Assembly (NCBI RefSeq): GCF_002217355.1
Contig: NZ_MUHA01000017.1
Coordinates: 62,001-126,000, forward strand
DNA from: Flavobacterium oncorhynchi
GTDB taxonomy: Bacteria > Bacteroidota > Bacteroidia > Flavobacteriales > Flavobacteriaceae
Direction: 5' to 3'
DNA length: 64,000 nt
Position numbers and translations under genes: made by a program. Position 1 is the first letter of the stretch, and each line of letters begins with the position of its first letter. Below are positions 1 to 8,474 of this stretch, piece by piece. Below the pieces are notes generated by a model, which did no database searches, had not been told where the DNA came from, and saw only the letters and a program-made list of their open reading frames with translations.

Positions 1-1811
1 CGTTTGGTATTGCAGCTATTGTAGGAGCAGGTATTTTTAGTACCATCGGAAAAGCCAGTGCAGATGGCGGCCCTGCTGTTATTTTTCTATTTTTATTTAC
101 TGCTTTAGCTTGTAGTTTTGCGGCTTTTGCTTACGCTGAATTTGCTTCAATGGTTCCAGTTTCTGGAAGCGCTTATACGTATTCTTATGTTGCATTTGGT
201 GAAATTATTGCTTGGATAATCGGCTGGGCGTTAATCATGGAATATGCTGTAGGAAACATAACCGTCGCCATATCGTGGAGTGATTATTTTACGGGACTTC
301 TCCAGAGCGGAGGGATTCATTTACCGCAATGGATTCAGATGGATTATTTAACGGCTTCAAACGGCTTTAAAGATGCCGAAGCGTTAATGCGAGGTGGAAA
401 ATCATTCGAAAATTTAAGTACCGCATTGCAGGCTGCACACACAGCTTGGACTACGGCACCAACAATAGGATCATTTCATTTTGTAACTGATATTCCGGCT
501 TTATTTATCATTATTTTGATTACGGCGTTGGTTTATAGAGGAATGAAAGAGTCTCGTAATGCCAGTAACTTAATGGTAGTTGTAAAACTGTGTGTCGTTC
601 TTCTAGTAATTGCAGTAGGAGCATTTTATGTAGATACAGCAAATTGGGATCCGTTTGCTCCAAATGGAGTTGGTGGTGTATTAAAAGGAGTATCAGCAGT
701 TTTCTTTGCTTATATTGGGTTTGACGCTATTTCTACAACTGCAGAAGAATGTAAAAATCCGCAGCGTGATTTACCTCGAGGTATGATGTGGGCAATTATT
801 ATTTGTACCATTTTATACATAGCGATTGCTTTAGTTTTAACAGGAATGGTTCGTTATAACGAATTAAACGTTGGAGATCCATTAGCATTTGTTTTTGAAA
901 AATTAGACTTAAAATGGATGTCAGGAATTATTGCAGTAAGTGCAGTAGTGGCAATGGCGAGTGTTTTATTGGTTTTTCAAATGGGTCAGCCTCGTATCTG
1001 GATGAGTATGAGTCGTGATGGTTTATTGCCAAAGAAATTCTCTAAGGTTCATCCAAAATTCAAAACTCCGTCATTTGCCACAGTCGTAACCGGTTTTGTG
1101 GTTGCAGTTCCAGCTTTGTTTTTGAATCTGACAATGGTGACTGATTTGTGCAGTATTGGAACTTTGTTTGCCTTTGTATTAGTTTGTGCAGGAGTTTTAG
1201 TATTACAAGATAAAACAGATATTCCGAGAGGAAAATTCAAAACTCCTTATATCAATGCAAAGTTTATTTTACCATTGGCAATAATTGCAGGATTGTATTA
1301 TTCTTTTGCTTTTAATAATAAAGCAACAATGGCCTTTATTAAAAATGAAACACAAATAAACGATGCAACAACTATTATTACCTCTTTAAATAAAGGCGAA
1401 TCTGAAAAAGTATTCAATTATTTAGAAAGTATTGATGTTGATAATAAAACGGCAGAAACTTCAGATTTAGAACATTTACTAAGTCAATATCAAGATAATG
1501 ATGCAAAATATGCCGAAGTTGTAAAAGGAATGCCTATTGCAGATTCTTTAAAATACGAATCTGGCATTAGCTTATTCAAACATAAAATTCCAATGTGGAT
1601 TTTCCTTTTCGTTTTAGTTGGATTAGCCGTTTGGGCATTTAGAAAAAACCTGTCTTTAATTCCACTTTTAGGATTAATCTGCTGTCTTTATATGATGGCT
1701 GAATTAAGTGTTTGGAACTGGATTTACTTTACAATTTGGTTGCTGATAGGATTATTGATTTACTTTACTTATAGTAGAAAAAACAGTAAACTGAATGTAG
1801 CAGAAGCATAA
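1..1811 (+). CDS. APC-family amino acid permease (5' end missing)
   Basis: Inner-membrane amino acid transporter of the APC superfamily, most like cationic amino acid permeases. The reading frame is open from base 3, before the first visible ATG at 150, and starts with FGIAAIVGAGIF, the conserved glycine-rich motif of the first APC membrane segment; the true start therefore lies upstream of the window. Further signs are many hydrophobic segments, the motif FFAYIGFDAISTTAEE and the cytoplasmic loop QPRIWMSMSRDGLLP. Two long hydrophilic loops (about bases 290-470 and 1320-1570) are larger than in typical family members; the second is acidic and precedes the last membrane segments. The substrate cannot be told from sequence. 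A terminator follows directly, so the gene ends its transcript. Confidence 0.9.
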   Translation, partial: FGIAAIVGAGIFSTIGKASADGGPAVIFLFLFTALACSFAAFAYAEFASMVPVSGSAYTYSYVAFGEIIAWIIGWALIMEYAVGNITVAISWSDYFTGLLQSGGIHLPQWIQMDYLTASNGFKDAEALMRGGKSFENLSTALQAAHTAWTTAPTIGSFHFVTDIPALFIIILITALVYRGMKESRNASNLMVVVKLCVVLLVIAVGAFYVDTANWDPFAPNGVGGVLKGVSAVFFAYIGFDAISTTAEECKNPQRDLPRGMMWAIIICTILYIAIALVLTGMVRYNELNVGDPLAFVFEKLDLKWMSGIIAVSAVVAMASVLLVFQMGQPRIWMSMSRDGLLPKKFSKVHPKFKTPSFATVVTGFVVAVPALFLNLTMVTDLCSIGTLFAFVLVCAGVLVLQDKTDIPRGKFKTPYINAKFILPLAIIAGLYYSFAFNNKATMAFIKNETQINDATTIITSLNKGESEKVFNYLESIDVDNKTAETSDLEHLLSQYQDNDAKYAEVVKGMPIADSLKYESGISLFKHKIPMWIFLFVLVGLAVWAFRKNLSLIPLLGLICCLYMMAELSVWNWIYFTIWLLIGLLIYFTYSRKNSKLNVAEA

Positions 1812-1834
1812 ATTAAAAGCTGAAAATTATAAAT

Positions 1835-1871
1835 AAAAACCGTTTTGAAAAAAAATCAAAACGGTTTTTTT
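1835..1871 (+). terminator. Intrinsic terminator after the permease
   Basis: Perfect 14-bp inverted repeat (AAAAACCGTTTTGA and its complement) around a 7-base A loop, ending in a run of T. It lies 24 bases after the permease stop codon. Confidence 0.85.
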
Positions 1872-1959
1872 ATGGCTTTTTTATAAAAATATCCTCCTGT
1901 TTACGAAAGTTTTTTCTTAGGTTTGTTCTGTCGTAAAATTTAAATTGTTTTTATTATAA

Positions 1960-3054
1960 ATGAGTTTTTTAAAAAATATATTAGGTAGAAAAGAAGTAAA
2001 AATAGAATCCTCTAGTGATTTTTGGAACTGGTTTTTAAAACAGGAAAAAGAGTTTTTTAAAATCGTTCAAAACGGAGAAAATATTCATAAAGGTTTCTTT
2101 GATAAACTGGCACCAAAACTGGAAGAAATTCATTCTGGAATTTATTTTTTGACAGGAATGAGTGACGATCAAACAGCTGAGTTGATTCTAACACCTGACG
2201 GAGCATTAAGAAATATCTATGTTATTGAAGAGTTGGTTGAGAATGCTCCCAAGATCAACGGTTGGAAATTTACTGCACTTAAACCAGCTTGTGATATTAA
2301 AGATGTAGGTATTAAGTATGAGAATTTTGAATTCAATAAAGACAATTTGAAATTTTATCCTAACATACATAAAAGCTATCCAGATGAAATAGATTTAACG
2401 ATTGTGTATGATGATTACAGCGAAGAAAAAAAGGCCGCTGTAACCAACGGCGTTCATATTTTTTTAGACAACTATTTGGGCGAAATGCATTCAGTTACAC
2501 TAATCGATAATTTAAAAGTTATAGGAAACAGCGAAGTTTCAGAAGAGTTAATTCCTATTGAAAAATTAAGCGGTTATTTGATTTGGAGAGAGAAAGAATT
2601 TGTCGAGAAATACGAAGGAATCAGACATAACACGGAAAATGATGGTTATACCAATTTTGAAGGAAAACGTAAAGATGGTGGAATCGTATTAGCTTTGATA
2701 AATACAACCCTTTTAAAATGGGATAAAAAAGCGTCGCATCCATGGGTTTTTATTCTTGCACTTGAATTTGAAGACTGCGATAATGGAGGGTTGCCAGACG
2801 GAAAAACCAATAGTAGATTAGAAGAAATTGAAGAAGAAATAATAAATTATTTACCAGATTTTGAGGGATATTTAAATATAGGAAGAGAAACAGCAAACAA
2901 TAAAAGAGAACTCTTTTTTGTGTGTAAAGATTTTAGAAATCCTTCAAAGACGGCAGACGAGTTAATAAAAAAATACAGCGGAGATTTTAAAATAAGTTAC
3001 GAGCTGTATAAAGACAAATACTGGCAGTCTTTTAAACATTTTGAACAAGATTAA
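1960..3054 (+). CDS. DUF695 domain protein
   Basis: Probably cytoplasmic protein of 364 residues without signal peptide or membrane segment. The last 140 residues match my knowledge of the DUF695 family: an ALINTTLLKWD strand, an HPWVFILALEFE strand, GLPDGKTNSRLEEIEEE, then a GRETANNKRELFFVCKD strand and a KYSGDFKISYELYKD stretch. The first 220 residues are a separate region that I do not recognise; it is acidic and contains a DLTIVYDD stretch. No function is known for DUF695. The gene stands alone between two terminators, so it is probably transcribed by itself. Confidence 0.75.
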   Translation: MSFLKNILGRKEVKIESSSDFWNWFLKQEKEFFKIVQNGENIHKGFFDKLAPKLEEIHSGIYFLTGMSDDQTAELILTPDGALRNIYVIEELVENAPKINGWKFTALKPACDIKDVGIKYENFEFNKDNLKFYPNIHKSYPDEIDLTIVYDDYSEEKKAAVTNGVHIFLDNYLGEMHSVTLIDNLKVIGNSEVSEELIPIEKLSGYLIWREKEFVEKYEGIRHNTENDGYTNFEGKRKDGGIVLALINTTLLKWDKKASHPWVFILALEFEDCDNGGLPDGKTNSRLEEIEEEIINYLPDFEGYLNIGRETANNKRELFFVCKDFRNPSKTADELIKKYSGDFKISYELYKDKYWQSFKHFEQD

Positions 3055-3060
3055 AATAGA

Positions 3061-3092
3061 AAATCGTTCTGAAAATTTCAGGACGGTTTTTT
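3061..3092 (+). terminator. Intrinsic terminator after the DUF695 gene
   Basis: Hairpin of CGTTCTGAA with TTCAGGACG (one G-T pair) followed by seven T. It starts 7 bases after the stop codon. Confidence 0.8.
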
Positions 3093-3130
3093 TGTTTTTA
3101 CCAGAGATTGCTGGACTTGTTTTTAGCAAT

Positions 3131-3167
3131 AAAAAAAATCCGCATAGAGAAAAATCTCTAGCGGATT
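3131..3167 (-). terminator. Intrinsic terminator of the methionine gamma-lyase-like gene
   Basis: On the minus strand AATCCGC and TAGAGA arms pair around a short loop and are followed by eight T (A run 3131-3138 on the plus strand). It lies about 50 bases after the stop codon of the gene that ends at 3221. Confidence 0.8.
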
Positions 3168-3220
3168 CAAACAAACTAAAAAAAATCGTGCAAATTTATT
3201 TATAAAGAATTGTTTCAAAT

Positions 3221-4423
3221 TTATAAAACACCAAGTTCAATCATACAGGCCTTCATCATTTCGTAAGTACGCTCAATGTCGTTGTCTAATCCGATAGAAA
3301 AACGAATTAAACCATCAGTCAGCCCCATTTCTTGTTGTTCTTCCAGCGGAATTTCACTTGAAGTTGAAGTTCCAGGCGCACTAAACAGTGTTTTGTAAAA
3401 GCCTAAACTTACCGCCAAATAGCCTAAATTTCGAGCCTGCATTAATTCCATTAACTCATTGGCTTTCTCCAAAGAACCAACATCAATTGTCAGCATACCT
3501 CCAAAACCATATTCTGGGTTAATCATTGTTTTGTATAATTCATGGCTTGGGTGACTTTTTAATCCTGGATAAACCGTTTTTAAACCGTCTTTTTCAAATT
3601 GATCGGCTAGAAAATGCGCATTGTGACTGTGTTGTTTAATTCGGATATGAAGTGTGCGCAGGTTTTTCATCACACTTGCAGAACGTAAACTGTCCATTGT
3701 AGGGCCTAAAAGCATACTTGCTCCAGAATTTACATTTTTCAAAGCATTAATAAATTCTTTCGATGCACAAGTCACGCCGCCAACAGTATCACTACTTCCA
3801 TTAATGTATTTTGTTAAACTATGAATGACAATATCAGCACCTAATTTTGCAGGTGAAACTGATAAAGGCGAAAATGTATTATCAACCACCAATTTCAGAT
3901 TATGTTTTTTAGCAATCTGAGCCAAACCAGTAATATCAGCAACCTCTAATAACGGATTACTAACTGTTTCACAATACAAAACTTTCGTTTTTGGTGTAAT
4001 CGCAGCCTCTACAACATCTAGTTTTGTAATGTCAACAAAGCTTGTTTCAATCCCAAATCTTGGCGTAAAGTTTTTCAAGAAAGCGTAAGTTCCGCCATAA
4101 ATCGTTCTGCTCGAAACAATATGGTCGCCCGCGCCGCACAATTGCAAAAGAGTAGGGGTGATAGCTCCCATTCCTGAAGCCGAAACATTTGCTGTTTCTG
4201 TTCCTTCCATTGCTGCCAAAGCCTGATCTAAATACAAATTACTTGGCGATGAATGACGAGAGTATAAATAACAGCCTTCCATATTACCTTCAAAAGTATC
4301 AAACATGGTTTTAGCCGAAAGAAAAGTATAAGTTGAAGAATCAGAAATCGACGGATTTACGCCTCCAAATTCACCAAAGTATTGTAAATCCTGTATTTTA
4401 TCTGCTGGGTTAAAGTCTTTCAT
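3221..4423 (-). CDS. Cys/Met-metabolism PLP enzyme, methionine gamma-lyase-like
   Basis: PLP-dependent enzyme of the trans-sulfuration family (400 residues, the usual length). Family members cleave or form C-S bonds of methionine, cysteine or cystathionine. The PLP-binding lysine is K205 in HSLTKYINGSSD, and the phosphate-binding stretch SASGMGAI and the YSR motif (residues 54-56) are present. Gamma-lyase is favoured over cystathionine synthase because the gene is paired with a divergent Lrp/AsnC regulator rather than with methionine biosynthesis genes; family sequence alone does not settle this. It is single, with its own terminator. The start at 4423 is the only good ATG before the conserved region. 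Confidence 0.85.
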   Translation of the reverse strand: MKDFNPADKIQDLQYFGEFGGVNPSISDSSTYTFLSAKTMFDTFEGNMEGCYLYSRHSSPSNLYLDQALAAMEGTETANVSASGMGAITPTLLQLCGAGDHIVSSRTIYGGTYAFLKNFTPRFGIETSFVDITKLDVVEAAITPKTKVLYCETVSNPLLEVADITGLAQIAKKHNLKLVVDNTFSPLSVSPAKLGADIVIHSLTKYINGSSDTVGGVTCASKEFINALKNVNSGASMLLGPTMDSLRSASVMKNLRTLHIRIKQHSHNAHFLADQFEKDGLKTVYPGLKSHPSHELYKTMINPEYGFGGMLTIDVGSLEKANELMELMQARNLGYLAVSLGFYKTLFSAPGTSTSSEIPLEEQQEMGLTDGLIRFSIGLDNDIERTYEMMKACMIELGVL

Positions 4424-4692
4424 TAGTTAATGGTTTATTGTTGGTTGAATTGGTTTACGAGCTGATTCCTGATCGAAGTGCTATCGCTAGGATTCGGACT
4501 GGAAAACTCATTTTCAAAAGAAATTCTGTTCAAAATAAGATCTATTTAGATTATTAATCAATAGTTGTCTTTGTGTTTAGTTTTTAAAACTATAAAAATG
4601 TATTTGTTGTGATTTTTAATCTAAATTTGATGAGAAAAAAGTAATTCAATAGATTTTTTTTCATTTCGACAACTAACCATCAAACTGAAACC

Positions 4693-5151
4693 ATGACTTT
4701 AGACGCCATAGATAAAAAGCTTTTAGTTTTATTACAAACTGACAGCAAGCAAACCAATAAAGAATTGTCATTGAAACTTAATCTTTCAGTAACAGCAGTA
4801 TACGAAAGGATAAAAAAGTTGGAGCGCGAAGGAATAATTAAAAGCTATGCGGCTCTAGTTGATAAATCTAAAATCGAAAAAGGATTTGTAGTTTTCTGCC
4901 ATTTAAAACTCATTCAGCATACAAAAGAATTTCTAACCAAATTTGAAAGCGAGGTTATCAAACTCAACGAAGTTCTAGAATGTCATCACGTAAGCGGTGA
5001 TTACGATTATATCCTGAAAGTATTAGTAAAAGATATGGAAGCGTACCGAGAATTTTTGGTTACAAAACTGACTTCATTGCAACATATTGGGAGTACGCAG
5101 AGTACTTTTATGATTAGTGAGGTCAAGAATTCGACGGTGATTTCTTTTTGA
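4693..5151 (+). CDS. Lrp/AsnC family transcriptional regulator
   Basis: DNA-binding regulator of 152 residues, the standard length of the family. Residues 1-60 form the winged helix-turn-helix (LDAIDKKLLVLLQ, then NKELSLKLNLSVTAVYERIKKLEREGII). Residues 65-150 form the RAM ligand-binding domain, including HHVSGDYDYILKVLV. Lrp/AsnC proteins bind amino acids and usually act on a neighbouring gene; here the divergently transcribed methionine gamma-lyase-like gene across a 269-base spacer is the obvious target, with sulfur amino acids as likely ligands. That link is inference from position. Confidence 0.92.
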   Translation: MTLDAIDKKLLVLLQTDSKQTNKELSLKLNLSVTAVYERIKKLEREGIIKSYAALVDKSKIEKGFVVFCHLKLIQHTKEFLTKFESEVIKLNEVLECHHVSGDYDYILKVLVKDMEAYREFLVTKLTSLQHIGSTQSTFMISEVKNSTVISF

Positions 5152-5204
5152 GAGGCTCAAAGGTTTTTGATTTTAGGTTTCCAGTCTTTGTGCACATTTT
5201 ATGT

Positions 5205-5320
5205 TATTTCGATCGAAAGGAGACTTGAGCGATAGCGAACAGATGAAGCAATTATTCAAATGCAAAACCAACTTTGCATTGAGCTAATTGCCCAAATTCA
5301 TCGTAGTAGCTGTTATGCAC
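5205..5320. repeat. 3' cassette-like element, copy A
   Basis: On the minus strand, after the gene ending at 5373, the box CATAACAGCTACTACGATG (from 5317 down) is followed by GAATTTGGGC and a hairpin made of GCAATTAGCTCAATGCAAA and its near complement. The same box occurs in copies B, C and D behind the next three transcription units. The rest of the 221-base gap after the Lrp gene holds no coding sequence that I can recognise. Confidence 0.55.
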
Positions 5321-5372
5321 AATGCTTTATATTTTCGAATACCTGGTGCAATAATTTAGGTTAACTTAGGTT

Positions 5373-5780
5373 TTATTTTTCTTCAATTTTAGAATTTTTA
5401 GGATATGGGAAATATGCGGTATATAATTTTCCTTTTATTCTTAGCATTATTGCAATAAAATTTATTGTTTTTTCCGTGGGAATATCGGCTACGAATACAT
5501 TATTTTTTCCTTTTTTTAAGTCATTTTGGAATTTATATGTTTCATCAGTGTATATAAAACTTACGGCAGCATTTAAATTTTTGACAGGAATAGTTGTCTT
5601 TAGCGAATCTGTAGCATAACATTCAATTGTGTTTTCATATTTAGTAAGTCCAATTATATAACCGTCATCAACTTTGACTAAACCTTTTAATGGTTTTTGA
5701 AGCTGTTCTTGAGCGTAACAGATGTTTAGCCCTGATAAAAGTAAAATGAAATGTATAATATTTATTTTATTTAATGTCAT
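5373..5780 (-). CDS. Small secreted hypothetical protein
   Basis: I do not recognise this 135-residue protein. It has a Sec signal peptide (hydrophobic stretch ending LNICYAQ, cut likely after ALA-like YA before Q24), so it should be exported to the periplasm or beyond. The mature part is rich in beta-prone residues (GLVKVDDGYIIGLTKYENTIECYA), with no known motif. It sits alone between two copies of a repeated 3' element in a run of minus-strand genes with unrelated products, which suggests an accessory gene. Confidence 0.6.
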   Translation of the reverse strand: MTLNKINIIHFILLLSGLNICYAQEQLQKPLKGLVKVDDGYIIGLTKYENTIECYATDSLKTTIPVKNLNAAVSFIYTDETYKFQNDLKKGKNNVFVADIPTEKTINFIAIMLRIKGKLYTAYFPYPKNSKIEEK

Positions 5781-5859
5781 TTTTAAAAGATGTTATTTAA
5801 GGATTGTTTTTTGTGTTTAATTTTTAAGATATTGTATATAACATTCTGGTACTTAAGAA

Positions 5860-5917
5860 GGTTTGGGAGTAAATTAAGTTTATTTCCTAAAGCCATTGCG
5901 TTAGCTGTTGTAGGCAG
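5860..5917. repeat. 3' cassette-like element, copy B
   Basis: Minus strand: CCTACAACAGCTAACGC directly after the TAG stop of the gene ending at 5918, then the second box CTTAATTTACTCCCAAACC (5860-5878). This is a shortened copy; the hairpin part of copies A and C is missing. Confidence 0.5.
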
Positions 5918-6361
5918 CTACTTTTTGTCTAAATCTAAATAATAAAGTTTAGCCGCTTCTTGGATTTCAGCATCTAAACTGTCATCAAGAGCGTATGAAT
6001 ATAGTACCCATTTGGTGCTTGGTTTGTAAAATTTAAATATGAATCTAATAGGTTGCCTATCATATTTTACGAGATATGAGTATAGAATAAAACTTTCAGA
6101 GAATTTTTTCGTTGTGATAATTTCGTATCCATTATACTTCCCCATGTAATTTTCTGTAAAACCATTTACTGTTCCAATAATTTTATCAATGTCATCTTTT
6201 GCTCGTTCTGTCCATTTGTTTGATGCGTATAAATCTTTTATAGCTTTTCCTGTATCTTTTTCGTAGGTCTTAAAAAAACTGTCCAACAATTTCTGTGGTT
6301 CCGATTGAGCAAAGATATTTCCTGATATGGAAATTAATAAAATCAATAAAAGTCTTTTCAT
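5918..6361 (-). CDS. Secreted hypothetical protein, possible NTF2-like fold
   Basis: Not recognised with certainty. It has 147 residues and a Sec signal peptide ending NIFAQ (about residue 19). The mature part begins with an alpha-helix (EPQKLLDSFFKTYEKD) and continues with strands such as YEIITTKKF, FILYSYLVKYD and RFIFKFYKPSTKWVLYSYALDD. Helix followed by a curved sheet ending in a W-containing strand resembles small secreted NTF2-like proteins; this is inference from pattern only. It is followed directly by repeat copy B and lies in the cassette-like run. Confidence 0.6.
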   Translation of the reverse strand: MKRLLLILLISISGNIFAQSEPQKLLDSFFKTYEKDTGKAIKDLYASNKWTERAKDDIDKIIGTVNGFTENYMGKYNGYEIITTKKFSESFILYSYLVKYDRQPIRFIFKFYKPSTKWVLYSYALDDSLDAEIQEAAKLYYLDLDKK

Positions 6362-6420
6362 AATAGTTTAATCTGTTTATTTATGGTTCTTAATAATTAT
6401 CTACGACTCCTCATTATAGT

Positions 6421-6518
6421 TGGTTTTGGACTAAATTAAGCTCTGTTTTTGGATTTACCAAATTGAAATCAACTTTCCATTTAATCAATTACCAAATCCG
6501 TTGTAATAGCTGTTATGC
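6421..6518. repeat. 3' cassette-like element, copy C
   Basis: The most complete copy. Minus strand order: GCATAACAGCTATTACAACG, GATTTGGTAATTG, a partly self-complementary middle, GGTAAATCC, then GAGCTTAATTTAGTCC and AAAACCA. It begins 14 bases after the stop codon of the TPR gene. Confidence 0.6.
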
Positions 6519-6531
6519 TCAGTTATTCTGC

Positions 6532-7671
6532 TTATCTAGTTGGTCTTGATGTTGCTGTCGGTTTTACTTTTTCTTCAAGAACGTCAATTACACTTTTCTT
6601 CAAATCATCATATTTGAAGTTCTCGTTAAAGCCAATGTTGAATGTAGAATGTGTATCTCCTTTTGTTCGGCAGAGTAAATACTTTGTTCCATCTCGCTCT
6701 ACTAAAATTGGAGAATATTCTGTTTGAATACGATATTCAATTTTATCATCTTGATTTATAATATAAAACAAATGTTTGTTGTATACATCTTTAGAGTCTT
6801 CTTGGTATCTTTCGAAAGCTTGGATTAATTTGTCATTCCATTTAAATTGGTCGTAGCAAAACATATCTTTCAAATTATCTTTAAGCTGATTTTTCTTGTG
6901 AGCCTCATACAATTTGTCTTTATATGGTTTTGCTTTGTCATACTCTTTTCTATTATAATATATTTGAATAAGTTTAGTGTAAGTGTGATAGTCTGTTGGG
7001 TCTAATTGCAAAAGTTCAACAAAGGCGGGTTCTGCTTTATCATAGTTACCTTTTAGAGATTCAAGAAGTCCGATGTTGAACAATGCATTTATGTATGAAT
7101 TAGATTTTGTATCAATTTTTGATTTTGCTATGTAAAATGCCTCTAAAGCTTTATCGTTATTTTTTTGATCAGAATAAATTTGAGCGACAAATGAATAAGG
7201 TCTAGCAGGGCAATTCTTTTGTTCTGTTGCCTTTTTGTATGCTTCTAAAGCTAAATCTAATTTTTTTAAATTATAATAGGAATCACCAAGTCCACTATAA
7301 AATTCGGCATCATCCGATTTTAAATTAATTGCGGATTGAAAATTTTTTACAGCTTCATCATATTTCTGCATATAATTTAAAGTGGATGCCTTAATGTAAA
7401 ATGATGCAGGGTCTTTTGAGTCTTTGTCTATGGATAAATTCATAAACTTGATGCAATTACTATCGTCTTCTTTCATGTAATAAGCTAGTCCAATATAATA
7501 TAATGATTTTGCAGAATAGTCTAAAGATTTAGAAGCGTGCTGTTCGATAATTTTATCGAATTCGTTATTGTCATTTAAAGTTTTTAGCTCTGTAGTTATT
7601 TGGTCTTGAGCAAAAGTTGTCAAGTTAGAAATTATTAGAATGAGTAGTGCTAAATTTTTTTTAATTGCCAT
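6532..7671 (-). CDS. Secreted TPR-repeat protein
   Basis: Exported protein with about six tetratricopeptide repeats, a protein-binding scaffold. The start at 7671 is preferred over the in-frame ATG at 7698 because it gives a standard signal peptide (MAIKKN, hydrophobic stretch, TTFAQ). TPR consensus pairs are clear, for example SLYYIGLAYYMKEDD, YDEAVKNFQSAINLKSDDAEFYSGLGDSYYNLKKLDLALEAY (in two parts) and YDKAEPAFVELLQLDPTDY. The last 100 residues form a non-TPR domain with strands (KIEYRIQTEYSPILVERDG) that I do not recognise. It sits between repeat copies C and D. Partners are unknown. Confidence 0.8.
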   Translation of the reverse strand: MAIKKNLALLILIISNLTTFAQDQITTELKTLNDNNEFDKIIEQHASKSLDYSAKSLYYIGLAYYMKEDDSNCIKFMNLSIDKDSKDPASFYIKASTLNYMQKYDEAVKNFQSAINLKSDDAEFYSGLGDSYYNLKKLDLALEAYKKATEQKNCPARPYSFVAQIYSDQKNNDKALEAFYIAKSKIDTKSNSYINALFNIGLLESLKGNYDKAEPAFVELLQLDPTDYHTYTKLIQIYYNRKEYDKAKPYKDKLYEAHKKNQLKDNLKDMFCYDQFKWNDKLIQAFERYQEDSKDVYNKHLFYIINQDDKIEYRIQTEYSPILVERDGTKYLLCRTKGDTHSTFNIGFNENFKYDDLKKSVIDVLEEKVKPTATSRPTR

Positions 7672-7713
7672 TATGTTGTCATTTTTATAATTGGGCATCG
7701 TATCTATTTACTA

Positions 7714-7780
7714 CAGGGGGGGAGGACTAAATTAGGCGTTATTTTCAAATTTGCCAGATCTGTTGTAGCAGCTGATAGGT
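7714..7780. repeat. 3' cassette-like element, copy D
   Basis: Minus strand: CTATCAGCTGCTACAACAGA starting at the stop codon of the lipoprotein gene, then TCTGGCAAATTTG, AACGCCTAATTTAGTCC and a run of seven C. Both conserved boxes of copy C are present, with a shorter middle. Confidence 0.55.
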
Positions 7781-8470
7781 CTAGTTTTTACTAAATTTCT
7801 TTTTGTTTTTCAATACATAATTGTCAATATCAGGAAAGTTTTTCATTTTTTTGAATTTGTATACTTTATTTATTTCATGCTTTTTTCCTGTTTGAAAGTC
7901 TGTTGCATTGGTCAGAACAAAGGTGGAATCATTTTTAATTATTCCTGTTTCTTCATATAAATTGTAATCACCAATGGTATTGTAGAAAATTTGAATTGTA
8001 ATAGCATTATTTTCAATTTTATATATTCCTTGATCCCAAATTTCTGCCTTGGAATTCAAAAAAAATAAATTCTTATTTTTCAATTCAGTTAAATAACATT
8101 GAAAATGTTCAAATGCACTTTCCAAAGTATTGTTATCTGGTAAATCACATTTAATTCCAAAATTATACGCAAGATTGTCTTGCATTCCAGAATATGAACC
8201 TAATTTCATTGCAGAACCATTTTCTTTTAAGGCTAATGTAGAAATTCGGACTTGGTAAAAGGTTTTTGTGGAATCTCTAACATAACCACCATATTCATTT
8301 CTGTAATACGGATTTGTTTTAACATAACTCTCTGTATAGTAGTAGCCGTCTTTTCTCAAAGTATTCGAGTCCCCAATATTGTTTAGCGACATCAGTTCTT
8401 TTTTGCCTTTTATAGAAATACAAGAAACAATTGTCAATAAAAAAAAGACTATAATTATTCGGTTTTTCAT
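7781..8470 (-). CDS. Hypothetical lipoprotein
   Basis: Not recognised. The 229-residue product starts with a lipoprotein signal peptide whose lipobox is TIVSC, giving acylated Cys17. Downstream are tyrosine-rich stretches (KDGYYYTESYVKTNPYYRNEYGGYVRD) and several beta strands, and the end is very lysine-rich. It begins 4 bases after the gene at 8475-9053, so the two form one transcription unit, although that partner is cytoplasmic. Copy D of the repeated element touches its stop codon. Confidence 0.65.
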   Translation of the reverse strand: MKNRIIIVFFLLTIVSCISIKGKKELMSLNNIGDSNTLRKDGYYYTESYVKTNPYYRNEYGGYVRDSTKTFYQVRISTLALKENGSAMKLGSYSGMQDNLAYNFGIKCDLPDNNTLESAFEHFQCYLTELKNKNLFFLNSKAEIWDQGIYKIENNAITIQIFYNTIGDYNLYEETGIIKNDSTFVLTNATDFQTGKKHEINKVYKFKKMKNFPDIDNYVLKNKKKFSKN

Positions 8471-8474
8471 GTTT

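Noticed and set aside
4603..4629. TTTG plus TAAATTTG as promoter of the Lrp gene
   Set aside because: The boxes are only 15 bases apart, too short for the Bacteroidota consensus.
5205..7780. True integron with attC sites
   Set aside because: The elements do not show the GTTRRRY/RYYYAAC pair and no integrase gene is in the window; only the cassette-like order is kept as a finding.
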